From positions 1-28,910 of the forward strand of contig CAYWQL010000019.1 in NCBI GenBank assembly GCA_964460755.1: a DNA stretch of 28,910 nucleotides. The letters run 5' to 3'. The notes beneath the pieces are model-generated. The model saw only the letters and a list, made by a program, of their open reading frames with translations. It was not told where the DNA came from and did not search any database. The DNA comes from JAYFNU01 sp964460755. Lineage in GTDB: Bacteria; Bacillota; Clostridia; Oscillospirales; Ruminococcaceae. Position 1 is the first letter of the stretch. Every line of letters starts with the position of its first letter. This document shows, one piece after another, positions 21,678 to 28,909 of the stretch. A program made the position numbers and the translations under genes.

Positions 21678-22163
21678 TTATTCCTCCTGCGTTAAGCGTT
21701 TCATAATATCGTCAAGAAGCTCGCTCGGAACAAACTGCGAAATATCGCCGCCGAGCGACGCGATTTGTTTTACTATGCTTGAGCTCAAATATAAGTAATC
21801 TTGGTTGGTTGTAAGAAACAGAGTTTCAAACTCATCGTTAAGCTGTTTGTTGATAAGCGCCATCTGGAACTCATACTCAAAATCGGACACCGCTCGTAAG
21901 CCTTTTATAATCGCGGTCGCCTGCTTTTGTCTTGCGTAATCGGCAAGCAGTCCGTCGAAGGTATCAATTTCGACGTTATCAAACTTCTTGGTTATCCGAC
22001 GAAGAAAGTCCATTCGCTCCTCAATCGTAAAACAATGCTTTTTGTCTTGGTTTGTAAGCACAAGCACGATAACCTTGTCAAAAAGCTTCGAGGAACGCTC
22101 TATGATGTCAAGATGGCCCTTCGTCGCGGGGTCAAAGCTTCCCGGGCAAACTGCAATTCTCAT
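21678..22163 (-). CDS. coaD: Pantetheine-phosphate adenylyltransferase CoaD
   Basis: This 161-aa enzyme transfers AMP to 4'-phosphopantetheine to give dephospho-CoA. The nucleotidyltransferase signature TKGHLDII follows AVCPGSFDPA at the N-terminus, and the C-terminal SSSIVKQIA motif is the family's second conserved site. The start ATG at 22161-22163 gives MRIAVCPGSF, in agreement with family N-termini, and AGGTG lies 8 nt upstream. A GTG three codons earlier is less likely. The gene overlaps the rsmD stop region slightly or abuts it, and the rsmD-coaD pair is common in Firmicutes. Confidence 0.97.
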   Translation of the reverse strand: MRIAVCPGSFDPATKGHLDIIERSSKLFDKVIVLVLTNQDKKHCFTIEERMDFLRRITKKFDNVEIDTFDGLLADYARQKQATAIIKGLRAVSDFEYEFQMALINKQLNDEFETLFLTTNQDYLYLSSSIVKQIASLGGDISQFVPSELLDDIMKRLTQEE

Positions 22164-22164
22164 A

Positions 22165-22719
22165 TCATTCACCTATCTCGCTGTTTTTTTGATAGAGCCA
22201 CACAAGCGCTTTTCCGTAGCGATAGCATTTTTTAAGCTTCAAGCTCCCGTAGGTCTCCTCAAGCGTTTCTCTGCGGTCGGTTTCACAAAAAACAAAACCG
22301 TTATCCGTTAAAACGTCGCCGACAAACGGCAAAACGTCATTGCATAAGCCCTTGTTGTACGGAGGGTCGATAAAAACTATATCAAATTCCTCCTTGCAGA
22401 ATTTGAGATATCTTGTCGCCTCGCTTGTTATTACCCTCGACTTTGAGAAAAGGTTGGTATATTTAAGGTTCTTTATAATAATTTCAACCGCCTCGCGGCT
22501 TTGGTCGACGAATACGCAAAGCGACGCCTCGCGGCTAAGCGCTTCAATGCCCAGCTGTCCCGACCCGGCGAAGAGGTCAAGCGTTTTCGCACCCGCAACA
22601 TAAAACTGAACAGCGGAGAAAATGCCCTCCTTCGCCATTTGTGAGGTCGGACGAACAACGTCCTCGCCCTTTAACGTTTCAAGCGGCTTGCCCTTAGCTA
22701 TGCCCGTAATAACCTTCAT
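22165..22719 (-). CDS. rsmD: 16S rRNA (guanine-966 N2)-methyltransferase RsmD
   Basis: This protein of about 184 aa methylates G966 of 16S rRNA. The N-terminal MKVITGIAKGKPLETLKG matches family N-termini. The SAM-binding motif is LDLFAGSGQLGIEALSR, and the catalytic IDPPY motif is in VFIDPPYNKGL. The ATG at 22717-22719 is chosen because it gives the family N-terminus. A TTG four codons upstream is also open, and neither has a strong ribosome binding site. It has its own promoter at 22776-22804 and is followed directly by coaD. Confidence 0.94.
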   Translation of the reverse strand: MKVITGIAKGKPLETLKGEDVVRPTSQMAKEGIFSAVQFYVAGAKTLDLFAGSGQLGIEALSREASLCVFVDQSREAVEIIIKNLKYTNLFSKSRVITSEATRYLKFCKEEFDIVFIDPPYNKGLCNDVLPFVGDVLTDNGFVFCETDRRETLEETYGSLKLKKCYRYGKALVWLYQKNSEIGE

Positions 22720-22775
22720 TTCTTGTACCAACTTACTTTTTTTGCCGTACTGTGCGGCTGTCGTTTCTTTAATTC

Positions 22776-22804
22776 ATTATCAGTTTTTTGTATTCACTTG
22801 TCAA
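22776..22804 (-). promoter_or_regulatory. Sigma-A promoter of rsmD-coaD
   Basis: On the minus strand a perfect TTGACA (22799-22804), a 17-nt spacer and GATAAT (22776-22781) form a strong promoter. The -35 overlaps the uvrC stop codon (22801-22803). The predicted leader to rsmD is about 50 nt. Confidence 0.78.
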
Positions 22805-24615
22805 GTGTTGAAATACTCAAAAACCGCCTTTGCCGCCCGCACGCTCATACCCTTAACCTTCATAAGCTCTTCTATGCTCGCCGCTCTTACCGCGTCGAGA
22901 GTTTTAAGCGCCTTCATTATTTCCTTCGCTCTCGTTTCGCCTATACCGTCGATTTCGGTAAGCGACGATTTAAGCGACGTCTTTGAATGTCGGCTTCGCT
23001 GATACCCTACGGTAAAACGATGGGTTTCGTCCTGTATCTTTGACACAAGGGAAAACGCCGATTTGTGAAGCGCCACCGAAAGCTCTCCGTCCTTGGATAC
23101 GACCCCTCGCGTTCTGTGCTTGTCGTCCTTAACCATTCCGAAAAGCGGAACCTCTTCAAGGGTGGTTCCCTTGAGGGCGTTTTGCGACGCTGAGAGGTGT
23201 CCCTTGCCACCGTCGATAAGGATAATATCGGGTCGCTGGTTAAAGCCGACCGAGCCGACCTCGCACCGCTTCGCACGGCGAATAAGGGTTTCCACCATAG
23301 ACGCATAATCGTCAACGCCCTCAACGGTTTTGATAATAAAACGCCGATAATCGGCTTTTCTCGGCACGCCGTTAACATAAACCGTCATACCCGCGACCGC
23401 CTCGTCGCCGTAGTTAGAAATGTCGTAAGCCTCTATCCTTTTGGGAATTTCCGAAAGCCCAAGGAGATTCGCAAGCTCGCCAAGCGCCGCCTCGTCCTTC
23501 GATTTTCTTCCCGCCTCGCGCTTTAGCCTGTCTGTTGCGTTGTTGTACGCCATGGCGACAAGGGCGTGGTTTTCACCCCTTTGCGGTACGGCGACGGCGA
23601 CATTTCGCTTTTGTTGGTCGGACAGCATCTTCGAAAGGTCGTCGATTGACTCGAACGCGCTGTCAACAAGCACCTTTTTTGGTATGTCCTTGCTGTAAAT
23701 GTAATAGTGTGTCAAAAACTCCTCGCGCGCGTCTTCTATTGAAGATGTGTCATAAAGCACCTTCTCGTCCTTGTCGCAGAGCTTTCCCTCGCGAAATTTA
23801 AGCACCACCGCGCAAACGTTCTTCTCGTTGCCCGCAAAGGCAAAGACGTCCATCTCGTTGTCGGCGGTATTTTTTATAATTTTTTGTCCGTCGTCCTGCT
23901 TTAATATTGCATTTATGCTGTCGCGTATCCTCGCCGCCTTTTCATACTCAAGCGAGTCGCTCGCCGTCGCCATATCCTCGCGCAGCTTGTCGACAATCGT
24001 TTTTGTTCCCTTTGAAAGGAGAGTTACGGCGTTGTTTACCGTCTCGTTGTAGTCTTCGCGGCTGATTTTTCCGCTGCAAAGCGCCATACACCGCCCTATA
24101 TGAAAGTTAAGGCAGGGACGCTCTTTTCCGAAATCGCGCGGAAAAACCTTGTTGCAGGTTGGAAGCTTAAACGCAGTGTTCGCCGTTTCAACCATACTTC
24201 TTACGGGAAAAGCGCTGTAAAATGGTCCGATATATCTCGCGCCGTCGTCCTTCTTTTTAAATTCGTCGGTTATTCGGGGATAATCCTCTTTTGAAATTTT
24301 AATATAACAAAAGCCCTTGTCGTCCTTTAAAAGGATATTGTATTTCGGCATATGCTGTTTAATGAGCGAACACTCAAGCACAAGCGCCTCATACTCGCTA
24401 TCGGTTATGATTGTATCAAAGTGGTCGACAAGAGAAACCATTTTAGCCACCTTCGCCACATGAGTGGCGCCCGACCTGAAATAGCTCGTTACCCTGTTTT
24501 TCAGCCTTTTCGCCTTGCCGATATAAATTATTTCATTCGATTTGTCCCGCATAATATAACAGCCGGGCTGTTCGGGAAGCGAAAGGGCTTTTTTGTTAAG
24601 TTCGGATAAAGTCAT
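22801..24615 (-). CDS. uvrC: Excinuclease ABC subunit C
   Basis: This 604-aa nuclease makes both incisions in nucleotide excision repair after UvrA/UvrB load onto damage. The N-terminal GIY-YIG nuclease domain is seen as GCYIMRD...IIYIGKAKRLKNRV (about residues 18-42). The UVR motif region is around 195-235 (YEKAARIRDSINAI), the RNase H-like endonuclease domain is in the middle (EAYDISNYGDEAVAGMTV, IILIDGGKGHLSA), and a C-terminal helix-hairpin-helix pair reads IDGIGETRAKEIMKAL and VKGMSVRAAKAVFEY. The ATG at 24613-24615 has GGTGA upstream. No terminator is evident after it, so read-through into rsmD is possible. It sits alone between ptsH and rsmD. Confidence 0.97.
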   Translation of the reverse strand: MTLSELNKKALSLPEQPGCYIMRDKSNEIIYIGKAKRLKNRVTSYFRSGATHVAKVAKMVSLVDHFDTIITDSEYEALVLECSLIKQHMPKYNILLKDDKGFCYIKISKEDYPRITDEFKKKDDGARYIGPFYSAFPVRSMVETANTAFKLPTCNKVFPRDFGKERPCLNFHIGRCMALCSGKISREDYNETVNNAVTLLSKGTKTIVDKLREDMATASDSLEYEKAARIRDSINAILKQDDGQKIIKNTADNEMDVFAFAGNEKNVCAVVLKFREGKLCDKDEKVLYDTSSIEDAREEFLTHYYIYSKDIPKKVLVDSAFESIDDLSKMLSDQQKRNVAVAVPQRGENHALVAMAYNNATDRLKREAGRKSKDEAALGELANLLGLSEIPKRIEAYDISNYGDEAVAGMTVYVNGVPRKADYRRFIIKTVEGVDDYASMVETLIRRAKRCEVGSVGFNQRPDIILIDGGKGHLSASQNALKGTTLEEVPLFGMVKDDKHRTRGVVSKDGELSVALHKSAFSLVSKIQDETHRFTVGYQRSRHSKTSLKSSLTEIDGIGETRAKEIMKALKTLDAVRAASIEELMKVKGMSVRAAKAVFEYFNT

Positions 24616-24629
24616 ACAATTCACCAAAA

Positions 24630-24654
24630 AAATGCCGCCTGAAAGGCGGCATTT
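24630..24654 (-). terminator. Terminator between ptsH and uvrC
   Basis: AAATGCCGCCT pairs perfectly with AGGCGGCATTT around a 3-nt loop, and on the minus strand a T-run follows. It lies 11 nt beyond the ptsH stop and just before the uvrC start. uvrC must therefore depend on read-through or on a promoter not recognised here. Confidence 0.88.
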
Positions 24655-24665
24655 AAAAATCGCTA

Positions 24666-24929
24666 TTACTCGTTAAATCCGGAGTTGATTAACTTTACAA
24701 GTCCGTCAACCGCCTGCTGTTCATCGGAGCCGTCCGCAATTATTCTTATTGACGTGCCGCCGACAATGCCAAGAGAAAGAACACCGAGAAGGCTTTTCGC
24801 GTTAACTCTGCGCTCTTCCTTCTCAACCCAAATGGACGATTTAAACTCGTTTGCTTTTTGAATAAAGAAGGTTGCTGGACGAGCGTGCAAGCCAACCTGA
24901 TTTTCGACTGTTACATCTTTAACGTACAT
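24666..24929 (-). CDS. ptsH: Phosphocarrier protein HPr
   Basis: This 87-aa protein carries phosphate from enzyme I to sugar-specific IIA domains of the phosphotransferase system. With the ATG at 24927-24929 the active-site histidine in GLHARPA is residue 15, and the regulatory serine in AKSLLGVLSLG is residue 46. This matches the standard HPr numbering and so supports the start. GGAGA lies about 8 nt upstream. Having both residues means it can serve sugar transport and, once phosphorylated on Ser46 by HPr kinase, carbon catabolite control. It is monocistronic here: ptsI is not adjacent, and the gene has its own promoter and terminator. Confidence 0.95.
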   Translation of the reverse strand: MYVKDVTVENQVGLHARPATFFIQKANEFKSSIWVEKEERRVNAKSLLGVLSLGIVGGTSIRIIADGSDEQQAVDGLVKLINSGFNE

Positions 24930-24987
24930 TTTAACACTCTCCACTAAAATCTTTGTCGATTTAGTTATTACTTACTGTCCCTATTAT

Positions 24988-25016
24988 ATATTATATTTTA
25001 AAGAAACGGGTAACAA
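24988..25016 (-). promoter_or_regulatory. Sigma-A promoter of ptsH
   Basis: On the minus strand TTGTTA (25011-25016), a 17-nt spacer and TAATAT (24988-24993) precede ptsH by about 60 nt. The region continues with TATAAT-like repeats, so the exact -10 could be one step away. Confidence 0.65.
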
Positions 25017-25140
25017 AATGTGAATTAGAAAACATTTTCTGCTTGTTTGATATATATTCGTATTTTGAAGGTTGCCGATTTGTGCATTTTGTATATGATT
25101 TTTTAACAATTAACAGCGACTTATACATTTTATAGTTGCA

Positions 25141-25857
25141 TTATTTTTTCTTTCTAACCTGCGGGTGCTCTTTTTCATATCTCTCCCACATATCGGGTCG
25201 CTTTAATTTTGTTCGTTCTATGGATTGCTCCATTTTCCACTTATCGATGTTTTTGTGATGTCCCGAGCGAAGCACCTCTGGCACAATTCTTCCGCGCCAT
25301 TCCTCGGGGCGGGTATACTGTGGATATTCGAGAAGACCGTTGTAGTGGCTTTCCTGCTCATATCCCGCTTTGTCAGAAAGCACACCGTCGCAAAGACGCG
25401 TTATTCCGTCGGCCAAAATAAGGGCGGGAAGCTCCCCTCCCGTCAGGACATAGTCGCCCACCGAGATTTCCTCGTCAACAATTTCTTCAATAACCCTTTC
25501 GTCGACCCCTTCGTAATGCCCGCAGAGTATCGCGATATTGTCCCTTTGGGCAAGCTCTTTGAGCTTTTCTTGGTTAAGCGTTTTTCCCTCGGGCGACATA
25601 TATATAAGGTGCGGACGGGTTTTCGTCATCTCGCAAACCGCCACAAAGCAATCGTGAATGGGCTGGGCGTTCATAATCATACCCTGTCCGCCGCCATAGG
25701 GGGCGTCATCGACCTGCTTTTGCTTGTTCATGGTATAATCTCGAATATTGTGGCAGACTATCTCAACCTTTTCTGCCTTTTGGGCTCGACCGATAATGCT
25801 CTCATTGAGATAGCCGTTCATCATATCGGGAAAAAGCGTAAGTATATCAATCCTCAT
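25141..25857 (-). CDS. trmD: tRNA (guanine-37 N1)-methyltransferase TrmD
   Basis: This 238-aa SPOUT-class enzyme methylates G37 next to the anticodon and so prevents +1 frameshifting. The N-terminus MRIDILTLFPDM, the DDAPYGGGQGM loop, the SAM-binding trefoil-knot region YVLTGGELPALILADGITR, and the C-terminal tRNA-contact segment (EVLRSGHHKNIDKWK) are diagnostic. The ATG at 25855-25857 overlaps the end of rimM by 11 nt, indicating coupled translation. In many Firmicutes rplS follows trmD, but here a 196-nt spacer with the ptsH promoter comes next and no rplS is present. No clear terminator is seen after the gene. Confidence 0.97.
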   Translation of the reverse strand: MRIDILTLFPDMMNGYLNESIIGRAQKAEKVEIVCHNIRDYTMNKQKQVDDAPYGGGQGMIMNAQPIHDCFVAVCEMTKTRPHLIYMSPEGKTLNQEKLKELAQRDNIAILCGHYEGVDERVIEEIVDEEISVGDYVLTGGELPALILADGITRLCDGVLSDKAGYEQESHYNGLLEYPQYTRPEEWRGRIVPEVLRSGHHKNIDKWKMEQSIERTKLKRPDMWERYEKEHPQVRKKK

Positions 25858-26362
25858 CGTAAAGCAGCCCCGCAATAGGTTTTATTTTAACCACGCCCGC
25901 TTCTATGTCGCGGGAAATAACAATCTCGTCGACGGCGGGTATCATCCTCTCTTCGCCGCTCGCAAGCTTTAAGCAGTATATATCGGTCGCGCCGTGATTA
26001 AGGACGTCGGTGATTACACCGTATTCCTCTCCGCTTGTCTCGTCAAGCACCCTTGCGCCGATTAAATCACAAATAAAGTATCTTCCCTTGGGAAGCGCCA
26101 TATCATTTCGATTGGCGAAAAGAGTTTTTTCTATTAAAACTCTCGATTTTTCAATCGAGTCGTAGTTTTCAAATTTAACTATCACGATATTCTTGTGTGT
26201 GCGTACCGAAAGCGCCTTAAGGGGCTTTTGTCCGTTTTCGTCAAGATACATCGTCTTGATTTTATTCATATCGCTCGGATTGTCGCACCACGGATAAACG
26301 CGAAGCTCCCCTTCAACGCCGTGTGTTGTGACGACCTTTCCGATTTCAAGAAACTGTTTCAT
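25847..26362 (-). CDS. rimM: 16S rRNA processing protein RimM
   Basis: This 171-aa ribosome maturation factor helps assemble the 30S head by binding ribosomal protein S19. The N-terminal domain begins EIGKVVTTHGVEGELRVYPW, and a C-terminal PRC-barrel domain contains LIGARVLDETSGEEYGVI, IPAVDEIV and VKIKPIAGLL. ATG is preceded by AAGGAAAAG. The stop lies inside the start of trmD. It is separated from khpA by 53 nt that hold a strong hairpin. Confidence 0.95.
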   Translation of the reverse strand: MKQFLEIGKVVTTHGVEGELRVYPWCDNPSDMNKIKTMYLDENGQKPLKALSVRTHKNIVIVKFENYDSIEKSRVLIEKTLFANRNDMALPKGRYFICDLIGARVLDETSGEEYGVITDVLNHGATDIYCLKLASGEERMIPAVDEIVISRDIEAGVVKIKPIAGLLYDED

Positions 26363-26380
26363 ATCTTTTCCTTATGACGT

Positions 26381-26406
26381 TATGGGCGGAGTTTCCTCCG
26401 CCCATA
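26381..26406. other. Strong hairpin between khpA and rimM
   Basis: An 11-bp perfect GC-rich stem (26381-26391 with 26396-26406) encloses a 4-nt loop that reads GAAA on the minus strand, a GNRA-type tetraloop. On the minus strand no U-run follows, so it should not terminate the operon. On the plus strand it is followed by GCTTTTTC, which would make a terminator for antisense transcription. A role in mRNA stability or processing is possible. Confidence 0.7.
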
Positions 26407-26415
26407 GCTTTTTCA

Positions 26416-26649
26416 CTAATCAATTTCAACCTGGATTTTTTCGCCCTTGCGTACCGCCGCGGCGCGCATAACCGTTCTAATTGACTTCGCTATTCTTCCC
26501 TGCTTGCCGATTACGCGACCCATGTCCTGTTCACCGACCGAAAGGTGATAGACCGTTATTCCCTCTTCGTTGGGCTCGTCTACTTGAACCGTGACAGCGT
26601 CCTTGTCCTCAACCAGACCTTTTGCGATTGCTTCCAAAAGCTCTTTCAT
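26416..26649 (-). CDS. khpA: KH-domain RNA-binding protein KhpA
   Basis: This 77-aa single KH-domain protein (YlqC family) carries the GxxG loop as IGKQGRIAKSIR near the middle. KhpA binds small and messenger RNAs, often with KhpB/Jag, and in some Firmicutes it influences cell division and cell size. ATG has a strong GGAGG 7 nt upstream. Its place between rpsP and rimM is the standard Firmicute order. Confidence 0.94.
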   Translation of the reverse strand: MKELLEAIAKGLVEDKDAVTVQVDEPNEEGITVYHLSVGEQDMGRVIGKQGRIAKSIRTVMRAAAVRKGEKIQVEID

Positions 26650-26667
26650 CAGTCAACCTCCGAAAAG

Positions 26668-26913
26668 TTACTTAATTACGTCGTTCTTCTTTAAAATTGC
26701 TTTTACCGTATCCGTGGGCTGCGCTCCTGTTCCAATCCAGTACTTTGCCTTTTCTGCGTCAATTTTAACGACAGCGGGCTCCTTTGTCGGGTCATAGTAT
26801 CCGATTTCCTCGATAAAACGACCATCGCGGGGGAAACGGCTGTCTGCGACGACAATGCGATAGAAGGGTGCTTTCTTCGCGCCGATACGGCGCAATCTGA
26901 TTTTTACTGACAT
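26668..26913 (-). CDS. rpsP: 30S ribosomal protein S16
   Basis: This 81-aa protein is recognisable from MSVKIRLRRIGAKKAPFYR, VVADSRFPRDGRFIEEIG and YYDPTKEP. S16 is needed early in 30S assembly. The start at ATG 26911-26913 is preceded by GGAGG with 8-nt spacing. A longer frame would include that binding site and is rejected. It lies 68 nt downstream of ffh. Confidence 0.98.
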   Translation of the reverse strand: MSVKIRLRRIGAKKAPFYRIVVADSRFPRDGRFIEEIGYYDPTKEPAVVKIDAEKAKYWIGTGAQPTDTVKAILKKNDVIK

Positions 26914-26981
26914 TATTATGTCCTCCAAAATATTGATAAATAAATTTATATTATTCTCCGATTTAAACTCGGCAATAATCC

Positions 26982-28325
26982 TTAAAACCCGAAGTTGAAG
27001 CCGCCGCGTCCAAGACCGCCGCCGTATGTCTGGCGTTTGCCTTTTTTGTTCATCTGCTTCATCATCTTGTTGGCGTTCTCGAATTGCTTCAAAAGCCGAT
27101 TAACGTCCTCAACCCTCGTTCCGCTTCCCGCCGCTATTCTCTTTTTGCGGGAGGGATTGATTATCGCGGGCTTTTCGCGTTCTTTTTTCGTCATTGAGCT
27201 TATAATCGCCTCGGTGCGTTTAAGCGCCTTTTCGTCAATAGCCTCGTCGGGAATATCCGCGCCGCCCGGCATCATCGCCATAAGCTGTTTTAGATTTCCC
27301 ATATTTGATATCTGGCGAAGCTGGTCGAGAAGGTCGTTCATATCGAAGCCCGAAGCCTTCATCTTTTTCGCAAGCTTTTCCGCCTTTTCGGCGTCTATCG
27401 CCTGCTCTGCTTTTTCTATAAAGGTAAGAACGTCGCCCATTCCAAGTATTCTCGAAGCCATACGCTCGGGGTGAAAAACCTCGATGTCGTCTATCTTTTC
27501 GCCGATACCCGCGAATTTGATGGGCTTACCCGTAACACTAAGAACCGAAAGAGCCGCGCCGCCTCGGGTATCGCCGTCCAGCTTTGTAATAATCACGCCG
27601 TCGACGCCTATCTTTTCATTGAAGCTCTCGGCGACATTAACGGCGTCCTGTCCGGTCATAGAATCAACGACCAAGAGAGTTTCGTCAACCTTAACCTTTT
27701 CCTTTATCCTTTGAAGCTCGCCCATAAGCTCGTCGTCAACGTGGAGCCGGCCAGCGGTGTCGAGAATAATTATATCGTTGCCGTAATCCTTTGCGTGGGA
27801 ATACGCCGCCTTCGCGATTTTAACGGGGTCAACCTGACCCATTTCAAAGACTGATACTCCTGCTGTTTCACCCGCGATTTTTAACTGCTCAATCGCGGCG
27901 GGACGATATATATCGCACGCCACAAGAAGCGGTCGTCTACCCTCTTTTTTGTATAAACGCCCAAGCTTGGCGCAATGGGTGGTTTTTCCCGAACCCTGAA
28001 GTCCGCACATCATGATAACGGTCGGCGGCTTTGAATTGAGCTTTATTTCGCGAGCGCCCGACCCCATAAGGGCGGTTAGCTCCTCGTTAACTATTTTTAT
28101 AACCTGTTGCGCGGGCGTAAGGCTTTTCATAACCTCCTCGCCGACCGCGCGTGCGGATACCGCCGCGACAAAATCCTTGGCGACCCTGTAGTTTACGTCG
28201 GCCTCAAGAAGGGCGAACCGAACCTCGCGCATGGCGTCTTTTATGTCGTTTTCGCTCAGCTTTCCGCGCGACTTCAGCTTTGAAAAAACTCCATTTAATT
28301 TTTTTGTAAGTCCATCAAAAGCCAC
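26982..28325 (-). CDS. ffh: Signal recognition particle protein Ffh
   Basis: This 447-aa SRP54 GTPase binds signal sequences on ribosomes with 4.5S RNA and delivers them to FtsY. The N domain is followed by the G domain with G1 GLQGSGKTT (about residues 107-115), DTAGR and TKLDGD. The methionine-rich M domain covers the last third (MMPGG, then GSGTRVEDVNRLLKQFE, MMKQMNKK). The glycine-rich end YGGGLGRGGFNFGF is a variable tail. The start is GTG with AAGGG 8 nt upstream. It lies 12 nt after ylxM, the usual Firmicute arrangement. Confidence 0.98.
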   Translation of the reverse strand: MAFDGLTKKLNGVFSKLKSRGKLSENDIKDAMREVRFALLEADVNYRVAKDFVAAVSARAVGEEVMKSLTPAQQVIKIVNEELTALMGSGAREIKLNSKPPTVIMMCGLQGSGKTTHCAKLGRLYKKEGRRPLLVACDIYRPAAIEQLKIAGETAGVSVFEMGQVDPVKIAKAAYSHAKDYGNDIIILDTAGRLHVDDELMGELQRIKEKVKVDETLLVVDSMTGQDAVNVAESFNEKIGVDGVIITKLDGDTRGGAALSVLSVTGKPIKFAGIGEKIDDIEVFHPERMASRILGMGDVLTFIEKAEQAIDAEKAEKLAKKMKASGFDMNDLLDQLRQISNMGNLKQLMAMMPGGADIPDEAIDEKALKRTEAIISSMTKKEREKPAIINPSRKKRIAAGSGTRVEDVNRLLKQFENANKMMKQMNKKGKRQTYGGGLGRGGFNFGF

Positions 28326-28337
28326 TCTTTTTACCCT

Positions 28338-28697
28338 TTATTCCATTGAATCAATTATTTCGATTATCCTCGTCGCCGATTTTTCTACCCTGTCTGACGA
28401 CGCGAGCCGCTGGCTCATTATAACTATATCGTTCGCCTCCGAGCGAATTTCATCGAAAGCGGCGTCGGTCTGTTGTTTTTTCTTAATAAACCCAAGCTGC
28501 GCTTCAAGTTCGGCAATAATCGTTTCACCGCGCTTTATAGCGTCCCGAACCCCCTGACGGGAGATATTGCCGTGCTCGGCAATTTCAGCAAGCGAAAGGT
28601 CTTCGAAATAATAAAGCTCGATTACCTCGCGCTGTTTTTCTGTCAGCACGCTTGAATAAAGCTCGACAAGCGGGGCTAATTTTAAATCCTTTGACAT
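28338..28697 (-). CDS. ylxM: YlxM family helix-turn-helix protein, SRP operon
   Basis: This 119-aa protein belongs to the YlxM/p13 (UPF0122) family. The region-4-like helix-turn-helix is LTEKQREVIELYYFEDLSLA followed by EIAEHGNISRQGVRDAIKRG. In streptococci YlxM modulates SRP GTPase activity, and its fold resembles sigma region 4. The C-terminal half is a less conserved helix. It opens the ylxM-ffh-rpsP-khpA-rimM-trmD operon. ATG is preceded by GGGGGT, and a perfect-consensus promoter and a 12-bp inverted repeat lie just upstream. Confidence 0.93.
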   Translation of the reverse strand: MSKDLKLAPLVELYSSVLTEKQREVIELYYFEDLSLAEIAEHGNISRQGVRDAIKRGETIIAELEAQLGFIKKKQQTDAAFDEIRSEANDIVIMSQRLASSDRVEKSATRIIEIIDSME

Positions 28698-28720
28698 TCG
28701 ATTTTACCCCCAACTTCGGT

Positions 28721-28750
28721 TTATTGTAAAGCACAACCGCTTTACAATAA
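28721..28750 (-). promoter_or_regulatory. Perfect 12-bp inverted repeat at the ylxM transcription start
   Basis: TTATTGTAAAGC (28721-28732) and GCTTTACAATAA (28739-28750) are exact reverse complements separated by 6 nt. The -10 box ends 4 nt upstream, so the predicted start falls inside the first arm. It may be a repressor operator or a 5'-terminal stem-loop that stabilises the mRNA. It is not followed by a U-run, so it is not a terminator. Confidence 0.8.
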
Positions 28751-28753
28751 TTC

Positions 28754-28782
28754 ATTATATATGTTAAGCACGTTGGTGTCAA
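28754..28782 (-). promoter_or_regulatory. Perfect-consensus sigma-A promoter of the ylxM-ffh operon
   Basis: On the minus strand TTGACA (28777-28782), a 17-nt spacer and TATAAT (28754-28759) match the vegetative consensus at every position. A promoter this strong is usual only for heavily expressed genes or for ones restrained by a repressor. Confidence 0.92.
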
Positions 28783-28824
28783 GCTTTTTATCTTTACACC
28801 GTCAAGGCAGTTTGCCGACTAAAG

Positions 28825-28852
28825 AAAAAATCCGCCCGACGGGCGGATTTTT
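28825..28852. terminator. Bidirectional terminator upstream of the ylxM promoter
   Basis: AAAAAATCCGCCC pairs with GGGCGGATTTTTT around a very short loop, giving T-runs on both strands. It separates the ylxM promoter from whatever minus-strand gene lies beyond the right edge. Confidence 0.85.
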
Positions 28853-28855
28853 TCA

Positions 28856-28909
28856 TTATGCTTTAGCATAGAAGCCGACGCGAAGCGGCGGGTTCAAAAA
28901 CCGCCCGCT
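28856..28909 (-). CDS. Possible C-terminal fragment of a gene beyond the right edge
   Basis: One minus-strand frame is open from the window edge to a TAA at 28856-28858, ending in RVGFYAKA only 3 nt before a terminator. Stop codons abutting terminators are seen elsewhere in this window (sigF). The fragment is 17 residues, too short to identify, and could be chance. Confidence 0.25.
   Translation of the reverse strand, partial: SGRFLNPPLRVGFYAKA

Noticed and set aside
24666..24929. Crh (catabolite repression HPr) instead of HPr
   Set aside because: The active-site histidine at position 15 is present, so this is a functional phosphocarrier.
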